Below, piece by piece: positions 11,187 to 22,845 of a stretch of 35,000 nt of DNA. The number at the start of each line of letters is the position of its first letter. Position 1 is the stretch's first letter. The notes beneath the pieces were generated by a model. It did not search any database and had not been told where the DNA came from. It was given only the letters and a program-made list of their open reading frames with translations. Source of the stretch: Glandiceps talaboti (taxonomy: Eukaryota; Hemichordata; Enteropneusta; Spengelidae); the NCBI RefSeq assembly GCF_964340395.1, contig NC_135563.1, positions 13,102,151-13,137,150 of the forward strand, read 5' to 3'. The position numbers and the translations under genes were made by a program.

Positions 11187-11888
11187 CATTTTGGCAAACT
11201 TGGGTCCTAGCAATTCTTTGACATAGTAGACTTTACAGCTATAGCCAGGTAAATCCATACACATACGTATGTATAACTGTTTGGCTCGTCTTTCAGCATT
11301 CACTTGATCTGCTTCCACTCCAAATAACTCTCCGTACTTATGATACTGTGTTTTCACTAACTTGGCAATATTTTTAATTTCCATATAGCCAGGTGGTAGA
11401 TATCCCTGTAGCTTATCTTTCGTTAAAGCAGCACTCTTAGCTTTGACACTTTCTCTTTCTGCTTTGGCTTTTTCTCGACTACTTTCCCATCCAAGGTATC
11501 TGCTATACGACAGCAGTTCATCTCCTTTGGTGTCCTGATGGGTGTTATGCCAAGGAAAATTATATGGTCCCCTTTTCTGTTTATGGCGTTTAGCTGGACT
11601 AACTTCCAATACTTCCCGTGCACCATCTCCATTTTTCTGTTTCAGCTTACTGTTCCTTTCACTTGATTGTACATCAATTAATCCTAGCTCAGTTGGTAAT
11701 GAGTGCCTAGCTCTCCCTTTTCCTATCATGGTCTCTTTATTTTGGATGTCTTCTGCCTCTGTGTATGTTTCTTCATCTGACTTTGAATTTGAGTGCCATA
11801 GTTCCTCGATGTTCAACTGCAGTCCTGCTAAGTTGATAGAGTCCTCCTGAGGACATGGTAGCTCCCCACTGACAATCAATTGCTGTAA
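11187..11888 (-). CDS. Internal exon of a FERM-domain-like protein (F2 lobe with long insertion)
   Basis: This is an internal exon of 702 nt, 234 codons, starting and ending in phase 0. On the minus strand it follows ATTTGTTTCAG and ends at AAAATG before GTAAGT. The open frame extends upstream to an ATG at 11972, but those 28 codons lie beyond the acceptor and are taken as intron. Residues 1-34 (LIVSGELPCP, then LAGLQLNIEELW) resemble the first part of a FERM F2 lobe. Residues 160-228 (LQGYLPPGY, two charged helices, then LPGYSCKVYYVKE) resemble its end; talin has the same order of features, finishing in FFLVKE, and FRMD8 has a similar pattern. Between them lie about 125 polar residues with acidic, Ser-rich and basic parts, including PAKRHKQKRG at 98-107, which could bind lipid or act as a nuclear signal. 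FERM proteins usually link membranes to the cytoskeleton; that role is inference. F1 and F3 exons were not identified. Coding status is strong; the family is moderately supported. Confidence 0.75.
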
Positions 11889-12442
11889 CTGAAACAAATA
11901 TGACATTTCAAGGTGAGTATCAACACAAGTGAACGGTACGATCAAAGTCCTGTTCTTAAAACACCATTTCATGTGCTATGATGCCAGCATGTTAAAAGTC
12001 GGCATACAGTGACATTGCTCTACAAAAACAACAACTTCTTGTATGCTTTTCATGCTAGACTGATTAAACAATTGAAGAAAGTGATCAGAAATCCACTTGC
12101 ATTCCATGTCTAACTAGATAATAGAAGCACTTGAGTTATCTCAAGGCTGGTATGTGAGCAGAGCCCTTATACTGACCATGACTGGGATTAGTACAGATAA
12201 CAACACCAAGTCAGACTGTCCCAAACTTATCAACAACAACAACATACAAGATACCCTAATAGGACACTGGTCAGACGACCCAATAGCAGAGCTGGACAGA
12301 TGGAGTAATTACAAGCCATGAGGTGCTGTCCGTAGATGCTACAGTTGAGTAGTTTGTAGCAATGAATGGACAGTCCCGAGTCACATTATTGTTGTGTATG
12401 GGAGTGTCCATGGGCAAGTGGGTCATCACCTTCAGCTCTCAC
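11889..12442. other. Intron-like stretch, less AT-rich
   Basis: It starts with the pyrimidine-biased acceptor of the exon ending at 11888. A minus frame of about 48 codons (from an ATG near 12413 to a stop near 12270) lies in a patch with more G and C than the flanks, but it has no splice boundaries. If the candidate exon at 12443-12540 is real, a phase 2 to phase 0 exon would have to lie in this stretch; none was seen. Confidence 0.4.
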
Positions 12443-12540
12443 CTTTGGCACCCTGTCTTCATTTCAGTCAGAACAATGTCTTCCGGTGTACCATTACTTA
12501 TACAGCAATAACTAGTTGACTTGTCAACTTTTATTACTTT
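12443..12540 (-). CDS. Candidate small exon (speculative)
   Basis: 98 nt on the minus strand between an acceptor-like TTTGTACATAG and a donor TGCCAAAG/GTGAGAG. It reads K-V-I-K-V-D-K-S-T-S-Y then ISNGTPEDIVLTEMK without a stop, entering in phase 0 and leaving in phase 2. A short strand followed by a PED-type turn and helix would suit the ubiquitin-like F1 part of a FERM or RA fold. It lies in the right orientation, upstream of the FERM-like exon. Against it, the pyrimidine tract is modest and the leaving phase does not fit the next known exon directly. It may be chance. Confidence 0.2.
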
Positions 12541-14670
12541 CTATGTACAAACCATACAGCCTTAAAACACTAAGGATACAATTCTTTATGCTTCAACACC
12601 ATGTGTGGGACAGAGACTGTTTGTTTTGACGTGACAGCTACCATAAGAGCACATTGTATTATGTACAAGGGCAAATCTTTTGTTGTTATTGCAAATTTCA
12701 GGTTTATACACTTAAAGTATAATATAGTTTTAAATTACCCTTTTCCTAATCACTTTGTAGCAAAGCAATTCTTAGGGTCTGACATTTCATAATTTCCAAG
12801 GCATAAGACAATAATCACTGAAAATTGCTATAATCACATTCTGAAATCTTGCGAAAGGACAGTTTTGAAGGAAGGAAAATTGAACTTAAAATAAACACAA
12901 GAAAGCTTTCCCATTTCTTTTATTTACGTAAAATGTTTACTTCAGAAAACACATTTCTCTTACTGTTTGGGATAACAATATTTTATGTCCACATTTTAAT
13001 ACTGCATAACTTTGATAGGTTTACAATGTATGAATTAATTTTGTATTCTTTATTTGACAGAAAAATTATATCTTAACTAATATTTCCACTCCAAAATAAC
13101 AAGATTCCAGTGTTTATTTCTTACAACTCTGAGGCATTTTACCCACACAACGATTTAATCCTTTGTAAAGTAATGGATAACAATGCAGACCTCAAAACTT
13201 CTACCTTACATTAACAATACATAACATGTCTCCCAGTCTGGAATTTAAATTACAAAATCTACACAACCGGTGAGTTTGTAAGTGAAATTAGCTGACCCTA
13301 TGGGGAGTTCATTTGTTTAGTAGAAGAGTTCCATCATTGAGAAGGCTGTGTTGGAATGTCCACAGAATACAAATCAACCACGGTTGACAACAGACATCTG
13401 AAAGTAGACAGTATTCACAGGTTGTTGTTACACTATAGGCATGCAATTCAGGACCAATCTTTTTGTCAGGCGCTAGTGAAAGGTGAATGCCCAATTCTTG
13501 AATCCTTTACCAATTACATATTTCGTCCAATGCCTGTATTACAATCATAATAATAGCCCTTTAAAAGTCACTTTTGTTATATAACATAAGACTGGGCCAA
13601 AGAACTTGAAGATTAAAGGGCGCTGTCCTCAAAGAAAACATTATGTTTTCATGGTAATACCATAATAATTATTCAATGTAACATGAAAAGCTTGTACAGG
13701 TAGGAGCAATGGCGTACCAACTAGTCTAGTTCCTATACAGTATCGTTACGATTTATACCTTCACTCATGGTAAATTTGTCAGCTCAGGATGTTACTTATA
13801 TACTGATTAAATCACTATAGCAGCAGGGGTTCACTGATTAGATGAACAACTTTCTGTGCTGATCTAGGAAGTTTGACCAGACTGTGGTTAGACCACAGTT
13901 GGCATCCAAACTATATACCAGCTGTAGCTTAAGGATATCAAGCAACAACATCAAAGCTGACGTCACACATGTATATATTGGTCATTCAAAAGATACAAAG
14001 CAGTAAAAATGCCAACATGTTCATTCCTCCAAAGTCTGATCAACTGCGATATTTTTTTGTTTATACTTTTCAGCTCATTAGTGGATGTAAGGCTATGTAT
14101 TAAAGAATGAAATACAATTTGATGAAATGCAGACATGGTGTATGTTAAAGTGACATGACATGTATACTTGTGGTTATTATTAACGGCCCCACAAAAACAA
14201 ACATAAATATTTGTGCAAGGCAAGTTTAGACAGATCATACAACACATACAACAACTAAATCCTACCAGCCACACTAAACCAATATATATATATGTGTGTA
14301 TAATGGTGCGCCACACAGGGTACTTTGATAAGAGTTTAGAGAAGAAATCCACAGGTATTTTCAAGACTAGAGAGGGTTAACGTCTTTACTGTACAGTATC
14401 TTTCCATTTTCCTTCAATTTGAAGTATAAGGTACCATAAATGTATTAAAAATTCAATGTTGATACCTCTGGTTAAAAATATTGTGATGTACATGGTACAT
14501 GTAGTAAAATGAGAAAACACTGTTGTTAAGTTATCATGGAAAATTTAAATCAAGATAAATTAATATTAATTTTCAACAATATGTTTACAATAACTCATTT
14601 GTTATTTTCATTAACAAGAAAAAATATATATAATTTTCGAAATTTGTGTTTTGCACCATGCCTGTATGCC
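12541..14670. other. Intron-like non-coding stretch
   Basis: Frames of 61-133 codons occur (for example 13963-14364 minus and 12849-13076 plus) but are rich in Cys, Tyr, Ile, His and Leu as expected of AT-rich chance frames. No domain is recognised. A small hairpin (ACTGTGGT, three bases, ACCACAGT) lies near 13880-13898. Confidence 0.5.
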
Positions 14671-14752
14671 TATCTATCTATCTTGTTTGTCAGTCAGTTG
14701 GTCTGTCAGTCAATTGGTCATTTATTTTATCTGCCTGTCGGTCAGTTAGTCA

Positions 14753-14788
<36 letters not shown>

Positions 14789-14898
14789 GCCTGCCTGGCT
14801 ATCATTCACTCAGTCTGTCTAACTTGCATGTCAGTTAGTCTATAAATCAGTCCCACAGTCAGTCACTCTGTCTGTCTATCTGTTGAGTATCTTGCATA

Positions 14899-14932
<34 letters not shown>

Positions 14933-15003
14933 AGTCAGTCAGTCCATCCGTCAGTCTGTCTCTCCCTCTCTGTCTCTCTCTGTCTCTCTGCCAGTCTTGT
15001 CTG
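14671..15003. repeat. Tetranucleotide tract (GTCT)n / (GTCA)n
   Basis: Compound tract of TATC, GTCT and CAGT units. The purest parts are GTCT at about 14753-14790 and CAGT at about 14900-14944, ending in a CT-rich stretch to about 15003. The plus frame at 14536-14838 with VCLSVCLSVCL is produced by the tract. Confidence 0.95.
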
Positions 15004-16149
15004 TCAATGTTAGTACATACAATGTTAGTACTGTTTTTAGAGTAAATGAGGTAGATTGATAGTCATCAGTCTGACGTGTCACAGTGTTTATAGCAATTCA
15101 CCAAAAAGTTTAATGAGTTTAGTAATAGCTGTATTGTCTGCCACTATATTTATCTCTTGTATGTCTTTATGTCTTTTATCGCTTGCTCACTTGTCTACTT
15201 ATCTTCACCGTCTCTCACCAGTGATTTATCATTCTCGGCATACATAAAGTGATATTCTTTAGCTTCTTGTCTCAATGCCTGTAAGTTTGCTTGTCTACAT
15301 ATCAAGTCTTACTCAAGTACATGTACGTGTTTTCATCATGTGTTCACAGGATACCTTTAGTTAGTATAGTATAGACCTTGGTTTATAAAAGTCTAATGTC
15401 ATTTATACATACAATTTGCTTATAACTTCTGAACATTCATATTTTTATCAAAAGTCATTCAATCACAGGGTATCCCTTCCCTTTAAAATCATATTCTATA
15501 GACGTAATTCCAAACTCGAAGTGTAAAAAAAATCTAGTGTCTTTTGCTTAAATCATTCAGCCTTCTATTCTTGACTGAAACAAAAACATTTTGGTTGAAA
15601 TACATCCATGGTATAATTGTAAAAAAAAGTTTAGGTTTCAAAATGTAGGTATGAGTAGTGAATTGTACATGTATATAAGCTGTTAAGCTTAAAACTGTTA
15701 CCATGGATACCATTTAGCCATGCCTGCATGAGTGTATTAAAAACTGTGGCATATAACTTATTTAGTTATCATGAGATTATGATAGTGGGAGAAGACAACC
15801 TTGTATATTATGCCTGGACTATACATGTATATCCGTTATCCCACAATGTGCTATTATATACGTTGGCAGATGCAAAGTCTGGGTTTAACATTCCTTGAAA
15901 CATACGTGATTTCAAAATTCTCTGACTCGTTTCGTTTTTTTCTTTCAAAGGATTGGAATTTATATACTTTGCCTTATTCATATAAACAACAATTTGACAG
16001 GTAGACAGTGGAGGATTATATACACAGATCATTTTAGATACAACAGGAAATTCCTTCCTACGCATTTATAGTCCTGTTCTAAATCCCATGACATACTATC
16101 CATGACTTTTGGTAAACCCTACCAGGACGCAAACATATACATGACTAGT
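15004..16149. other. Intron-like non-coding stretch
   Basis: AT-rich; frames of 63-85 codons on both strands overlap each other and show no recognisable domain. Nothing further is seen. Confidence 0.5.
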
Positions 16150-17062
16150 TGAGTAAACATGGTCCAGTAGAGTATGCCTGGACACCTATAGACACTGTAT
16201 ATTTTAGGCTAGTTTTCTGTAACATGGCCCAGTAGAATATGCCTGAGGACCCTCGACACTGTGTATTCCGGACAAACTAAGTTTTCAATAACATACCCGG
16301 TAGAGCTATATAGAGTACGCATGCCATGGACTCCTAGACACTCAATATTCTAGGGTGGTTTTCAGAAACATTAACCAGTAGAGTATACCTGGACCCGATA
16401 GGCTAAGTTTTCAGTAAACGGCCCAGTAGATCAATTTAGAGTATGGTGAGTAAACTATTCTATGCTAACAGTTGTTAGTAAAATGGCCAAGTATAGTATA
16501 TGCCTGGACTCCTAGACACTGAATATTCTAGCTAAGGGTAGTTTTCTTAAACATAGCTCAGTAGAGTATGCCTGGACCCTATAGACACTATGAATTCCAG
16601 ACAGGCTTATAGTTTTCAGTAACATGGCCAAGTAGAGCAATGTAGAGTATATTTCCTTGGACACCTACACACTGTATACTCTAGGCAGTAATATGGCACA
16701 GTAGAGCAATGTAGAGTATGCCCTGGACACCTACACACTGTATACTCTAGGCTAGTTTTCAGTAACATATTGGCCCAGTAGAGTATGCCTCGACCTCTGA
16801 ACATTGTGCATATATAGTCTGTGTACTCTGTGATGCTGGTTTTCAGTAATGCCAAGTATTAAGTATATGCCTGGACCCTAGACACTCAGTATTCCTGATA
16901 GGCTGAGCTTTCAGTAACATATTTGCTGAGTAGAGCAATGTAGAATATGCCTGAACACCTACACACTGTATACTCTAGGCTAGTTTTATAAATGGCCAAG
17001 TAGAGTATGCCTGGACCCTAGACACTATATTCCCCATAGGCTAGCTTTTCAGTAACTGAGGT
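16150..17062. repeat. Diverged ~70-bp tandem repeat, about 13 copies
   Basis: Each unit has the order: GTAACATGGCCCAGTAGAG, TATGCCTGGAC, CCTAGACACTGTATATTC, TAGGCTAGTTTTCA. Starts of the CCAGTAGAG part lie near 16165, 16229, 16300, 16374, 16423, 16486, 16558, 16628, 16697, 16773, 16851, 16927 and 16996, giving spacings of about 50-80 bp. Some units (near 16300, 16423, 16628, 16697 and 16927) carry a short CAATGTAGAG-like insertion that duplicates the AGAGTA word. Units differ by many substitutions and small indels, so the array is old. Confidence 0.93.
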
Positions 17063-19475
17063 TACAGACACAGTAACTCTATCATACTACATGTAATCTA
17101 ACCTTTGTGCTATGGCAACCTGATACAATGTTGCTGCTGTGGTACTGATGACCTCAAGAGTTGTCAATGATAAGTTCATTAGCTGCTGATAAAAATCACT
17201 TCAGGGCCACATTGCAATAATTTTGACATTTTAATAAGCTACCATTGGTTAAGGAATGAGATGTAATTAAGACCAATCTATATGACATATCTCACATTGC
17301 TTTTTCTCTCCCCCAAAAAGTTTTCCCTTTTTCTTCAAAGTGATGACTGTTGGTTATACATATTGGGCAGAGATCATCCTTCAACTGTCAATGACATCAA
17401 CATGTTGACAATGATGTAAACATTTTACACAATATAGGTTTAACTTAATATTTGTCCTGAGCAAACAAACATTTTTCTTGTTCTGACTAACAAACTTTTT
17501 CACTGCTGTCACATGAACACAAACAACTAAGTTTTCTTTTACAATTAAGTCAACTTTGTATTACCAGGAGAAATGTTAACAAAGTTAAAACTGACAATGT
17601 TTTTACTTCAACTTTAGTGAGGAACTCTCACACCAGTAATTTTTTGTGTCGATTTTATAAATTCTCTACATGTAACTGTAGTATTAATAGTTTTAAACCA
17701 TTCTGAATCACGAATATTAATTAATGATAGAGGAAATACTGAAATCACCTTTTTGTCATATTTCTCTTTTTTTCTCTAAATATTGAAATAAATTTCTCAA
17801 TACACTTTGAGTATGATAATGTGTATAAGCTTAAGACTGCTGAATGGACTCAACTGGTAAATGTTTTAACCACTAATACCTTTTACAATAGCATTTACTA
17901 TTGCAGTTCTCATGAGGAAGATGAGAGCTATCGGAGTAACACATCAATGCCATAAACAGGCTATGTGTTTAGTATTACTACTGCCACTTCAGTCTGCCTT
18001 ATGATACTACAGCAGGGAAATGACTAGTTCAGTAACAGTCTCATAACTTTTTATGATGCATACAGCATTTAATTTTGTTTGTGTATAAATGAAACAAAAG
18101 TGCTGTAAGTGTGTGGTATACATTATACCAATAACTACGCCACTGAGGAGGGGTCAGCGTGAGTGAGCAAATAACAGGTTACACCCACAACTTGACAAAT
18201 AACATTAAATGTAATGTCTGTACTTAAGCTCATAAATTTGTAAACTATATCAACAAATTTTCTTTGTTCATGGGAAAAGATTTGATTATTTTTTGCCAAC
18301 TCAATAACAAGTAGTCATCTTGGTGAAATTGACAAAATTATTACAAAGTACCACACAAAGCAAAGGTGACTGAAATCATGAAATATTTTGATGCATGTAC
18401 TGAATCAATAATGTTTAAGCTAAGTGACTTTGTTTAGATAATTATTCATAGAGAAAGTGTACACACAGAGTTACTCATTGTATGTGAGGTTCCAGATGTA
18501 GTTAAAGTTACTATATAGTCTTTGAATAAGGGGCACTTAAGTTTGAAAAGACCAAGCTCAGCAAATACTTCCTCCAGGAAAAAAAAACATGGTAAAACTT
18601 AACAAATGACAGGAAACTGAAACAAACACATTTAATGTTAGCTCTACATTATACATAGTTAGAATTTCTTAGAGCCACCTACGCAAACTTGATTTTTTTT
18701 AATACAGAACTTTGCTCAATATGAAAAAAATCCAGCACACTTTGATTTTACAAAACTTTTTGAAAATATTTAGTCATCCAATCTAGAACAAAAACTTGCT
18801 AAGATAAATGTCAACAGTCCAACAAAGTTGAAAACAGACGATGTCCAGTGGTTAGCCATTCAAAAAGGCTAAGACCCCATAGATTTGGAACTGTGTGGGA
18901 TAGATATAATACAGAATACTGAAGTCAAGTTCAATACCATATTTATGAAGATCTATGGGGAGACCTCCTTGAAGTGTCCATAGCCAGGAAGTTTTTGGTG
19001 AGTATCCAGGACAACATTATCAAACCATATTAGGACTTCTTAATAAGATTAATATACAGTCATGTAGGAATGAGGATTTTCTGGTTCATGTAAACAGATA
19101 GTTAGGGATTATCAATCCCTTTTACTTGATTAGACATTACAGCTTGTCTATCAATTTAATAGCTATCACACCATGAGTAAGTAGACAGTGAGATACATTT
19201 GTTGGTAAGGGTCCATAATCTAATCAAATCTCATATTAGTATGTAATGCATCCTTTCCCTCATTTGAATAGTAATTATCCAGGTATGATTGACATATGGC
19301 ATCTTTACCTGATTGATATACATGTAGTAAGTAATCTTGTCAGTAATCTACAGCAAACAATTATCCAACCATCCTTACCACTGTGCCAGTTAGTGTGCCC
19401 TTGAGCTAATTTTCTGGGGCAACAAGAGGACACATTATTCCATCCCTACCTCCATGAAACTATGCCATAAGTTAA
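17063..19475. other. Intron-like non-coding stretch
   Basis: No frame of note. A minus-strand stretch of about 40 open codons below 18580 follows a T-rich CCTGGAG acceptor-like site but lacks a matching donor and is not called. Homopolymer A tracts occur near 18580 and 18700. Confidence 0.5.
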
Positions 19476-19760
19476 TTACTAGTAACACAGTATTGTACAA
19501 AACCAGGTCTCAGAAAACAGCACTTTCTTGTAACAGCCCAAAATATGGTGTTCGAATTCCACTCTCCCTTACTATGTGGTGACCAGTGTGCCCTGCAAGC
19601 CAACATGACATGCTACTGACACAGCAAAATTTGGCATTCACCCTATCTCTTACTATGTGATGACTTAAGTCTGGATGTCAATGTGTGAAAGAGAGATCTG
19701 AATGATGGATAACACTAGACTATGATTTAAATTACTATGTGGTGAGTAACAAGATAACCT
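19476..19760. repeat. Diverged ~81-bp tandem repeat, 3-4 copies
   Basis: The word CTTACTATGTGGTGA occurs at 19568, as CTTACTATGTGATGA at 19649 and as ATTACTATGTGGTGA at 19731 (offsets 81 and 82). A weaker match (AATTACTAGTAACAC) lies near 19475. Flanking words such as CACTCTCC and CACCCTATCT are partly shared. Confidence 0.65.
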
Positions 19761-21383
19761 ATTTTTTATCATTTTGACCCACAACAAAAATTGCTGTCTT
19801 TTTACAAGAGGGCAACATTAACGAAACTATGCCAACTTAATTGCTGTGAGTGATCCCACTATGATTTGACCATGAAACTACCCTGTCATAAAGTATTTTG
19901 AAATCAAATGTGACATTCACGTAGTACATTTTCATTACAAAGTTAGTTCTCTTGTCCCTGAGTATAATGGTCCTTGAATACAGTACAGTCTCAATACTTT
20001 ATATGCTAATCAATTCCACATTTCTCCATATCACAAACTCTATAAGATGTGAAATGAACACATTGCTGGAAAATTTGCTTGCTGAATAATCAAATAATCC
20101 ACCAAGGATGGAAAAGGACTGTCTGCTAAGTGTCAACCCTTATTTTTATGAACTTCTCATTTTCTTTATTTGAAAGTCTCATATAATAATTACTACATTC
20201 TTCAATATAATAAATGCTATCTTGCCATTTGTTCATATCATAATATCTGAAATATTTGCTGGGCAAATAAAGTTTGTACTGCCCATGGGCAATATACAAG
20301 AAGACATAGTACATACATGTTCCCAAGATTGTGCCTTTCACAAATATTTTGAAATTGGCAATTATACCTGAATGAAAATCAAGATTATAAAAATCACTAC
20401 ATGTCACATATACTCAATAGGTAGTAATATCACCAGTTACTACAATATTGGCATTCACAGATCTGGAGTTTATCTGCCCAATGTGACGTGGATGGACTAA
20501 CATCTAAGCCATTATGATAGCACTGGCACAGTAATAAGTACTATATTCCTGTGTTTGAATACAGAGGCAAACAGGAGGCATGAACTTTACAGATATGATG
20601 CTATATGGCCCAGCTTTGAAAGTTTATAATTGGTATATGTACAACAGTACAACAAGTAGTCATAATATGAACTCACATCATGTATTTATAGTCTACAGAT
20701 TATTACTGTTATAGACTTAGCATTTTTACGTCATCTAAATGAGTGGAATATTTCAGCATGACAAGTTCTTCTGAGTTCATCTGCTGGAAAACACAAACAC
20801 AGCCACTGAATTACGCAAATACACTGTACATTGAGTGCATATGGCCATGAAAAAATGTACTTTGCATTTCTATAGTGTTGGCTTGGTTAGTGTACATGTT
20901 GTACATATGGATATGTGTAATTCATTTCTATGAAATCTGTAATCTATTTACAGCAGGATGGTGAATGCTCATGGTGTACATATGGCTGCAGTGGAAAAAA
21001 TATACAAGAGGACGTACCCTGTAGTGTGTGTGTGCTTGGTTAAAGCTGTAATATGGGGAAAGCTGTATTTACACTACATGTAGTTTGGATTTTCAATCCA
21101 TGAAACAGTTTTACCATGTTTTTCTACTTTAAAAACAAATGTGAAACACATACATTAAGTCCACATTTGTAACCCTATCAATAAATTGCACAAAACTCAA
21201 AAATAGCAAAAAGGTTTTGTTATTGTACTGTACAGGATGTGATTCATAAATAAAGAGGGTAAATACATTTGTACAAGTAATTTCTGATGTCATGTCCAAT
21301 CTGTGGATGTGGCTATAAATATATTTTACCCACAGAAACTGTTCCGGTATAACATGACTGTTTAGAATCATGTTTGACAAATG
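19761..21383. other. Intron-like non-coding stretch
   Basis: Contains minus frames of 93 codons (20126-20407) and 83 codons (21129-21380), neither splice-bounded nor recognised. One possible micro-exon is listed separately. A GCCCATGGGC palindrome lies near 20281. Confidence 0.45.
20730..20783 (-). CDS. Candidate 54-nt exon (speculative)
   Basis: On the minus strand a strong-looking acceptor (TTTGTGTTTTCCAG) is followed by 18 open codons reading QMNSEELVMLKYSTHLDD and a weak donor (GAC/GTAAAA). It would be phase 0 at both ends, matching the phase-0 end of the exon at 24597 and the phase-0 start of the exon at 11888. The acceptor is better than most in the window; the donor is poor and the peptide matches nothing I know. 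Confidence 0.15.
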
Positions 21384-21740
21384 TTAAAGGGGCACAAACT
21401 GAGTTCATATGTTTTTGGGACGTAATTTTTCATGCGCATTAAAAGGTACTCAGAGTATTCTACTTACTGATATATAATAACCATCACTTGCAATTATTAA
21501 CTTCACTCAAACCATTAGGATATAACTTACAAAAGACTCAATGATGTAATTTATCATACAAACCGAAACATGTACAGGAAGTTCCTTGCAACCAACAGTT
21601 CTAACAATGCCAGAATACAAATTGCAAGGCATCCATCAACATTGACTTTATACTAGAGTAGTTTAGTCAAAGTTATTTGTAAGTATTTTCACTTGAATAA
21701 AAAGCTTATAAACTCATCTTGTGCCACCTTTAAGGCTACA
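21384..21740. mobile_element. MITE-like element with short terminal inverted repeats
   Basis: The left end reads TTAAAGGGGCACAAACTGAGTTCATA. The right end contains TATAAACTCATCTTGTGCCACCTTTAA, its imperfect reverse complement over about 25 bp. The interior of about 300 bp is AT-rich and has no gene. Single ends of the same kind occur at 6871 (CAGTTCGTGCCCCTTTAA) and 7639 (CAGTTTGTGTCACTTTAA), and 7608-7665 matches 21682-21738 more extensively. This fits a family of non-autonomous DNA elements. No target duplication was confirmed. Confidence 0.6.
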
Positions 21741-22349
21741 GAATGTTTAATAATCACAGTTACATCCCAATATAAACCTTTTAATGATAAATTCATACTT
21801 GATCAAGTTTGGAAAACTCCATTTTCTATCAAATTGGCTGATGTGATAGAGTTTAGGTGTCATGATTGGCATGGATTTCACATACTACCTTGTGATATCC
21901 AAAGTAAACCACAGACAGAATTGAATTCATCCAAGCCCCTGGATGCACGGTAATCAAATCAGAGCCTGATCACTGTTGGTTGACTTGAATCTCCCTTGAG
22001 GTGGTTTTAATTTGCATCAGAAGAAGTACGATAGATTTGAATTAACTACAGGTGGGGGCTGCTGTTCACTTTTGATCCAAACCATACTGGGAACTAGACT
22101 GATGTTATGCATCTTAATTTATACATAAACAAAACAAGGATCAGGCCTTAATAAAAAGTTAGTTAACTTTATGGATAAAAATTTGGATTTCTGTGGTATC
22201 AGGAAACAAAAGAATACAAGGATCTAGAGACTGCAGGCATGTTGTCACATCCTGCCAATAAGATATTTCAACCCAAACTGAAATATTGTCTTCAGAAATG
22301 TTTGATGATGGTGCTGTCACCAGAGGATGGCATTGATGTACTAAATTAA
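21741..22349. other. Intron-like non-coding stretch
   Basis: The 86-codon plus frame at 21693-21953 starts inside the MITE-like element and is not recognised. Nothing else is seen. Confidence 0.45.
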
Positions 22350-22845
22350 AATGTACTAGACCCAGAAAAAGAATTTACTGTCAGAAACTTTTGGATATGC
22401 TAACAAAATTGGCATAGATGAAGATGTTGTACCCACTAAAAATTTGTGTCAATTTACAGTTAAAAATTTTCATATAGTTTTATAGATAAGAATCAGATAA
22501 ACTTGACGTACTAAACTATAATTTTGGAAAAATAACTAAAATTACTGTCAGAAAATGTTTGGACTTGACAATACCAGATTATAATCTTGGAAAAATACCT
22601 CAAATTTATTGGCCAAAATTTTGGGATAAGGTTACAAATTTGGCGCAGATGAACTTGAAATACCAGACCATAATTTTGGAGAAATAACTTCAATTTACTG
22701 TCCAAAATTTTTAGATAGGGTTACACACTTGGCCCCAATGAACTTGACAGACCAGACTACAATTTTGGGAAACTTAAAATTTACAGTCAGATATTTGTAA
22801 AATTGGCACCAGATGAACTTGATGTACCAGACTATACTCAAATGA
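22350..22845. repeat. Diverged ~90-bp tandem repeat, 5-6 copies
   Basis: Units follow the order CAGACTATAATTTTGGAAAAATAACT, AATTTACTGTC, AAAATTTTTGGATAAGGTTACAAA, TTGGCGCAGATGAACTTGA. Anchors ATTTTGG or its variants lie at about 22521, 22583, 22671 and 22761 (spacings 62, 88 and 90; the first interval is shortened by a deletion). Partial copies lie on both sides. The minus frame at 22511-22705 (repeated YFSKII motifs) is a by-product. Confidence 0.88.

Noticed and set aside
11423-11850. Overlapping frames at 11423-11632 (minus) and 11542-11850 (plus)
   Set aside because: They are shadows of the FERM-like exon in other frames; the plus frame is Ser/Phe/Cys-rich as expected for the antisense of a charged protein.
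12270-12413. 48-codon minus frame starting MDTPIHNNNVTRDCPF
   Set aside because: No splice sites or promoter, short, and unrecognised; kept only as a note on the less AT-rich patch.
13963-14364. 133-codon minus frame
   Set aside because: Composition is that of AT-rich chance frames (many Cys, Tyr, Ile, Thr), with no recognised domain and no splice boundaries.
18440-18576. Minus-strand exon after TTTTTTTTTCCTGGAG with about 40 open codons (EVFAELGLFKLKCPLF)
   Set aside because: The only donor is a weak GTAACT, the tract is a plain poly-T, and the peptide is not recognised.
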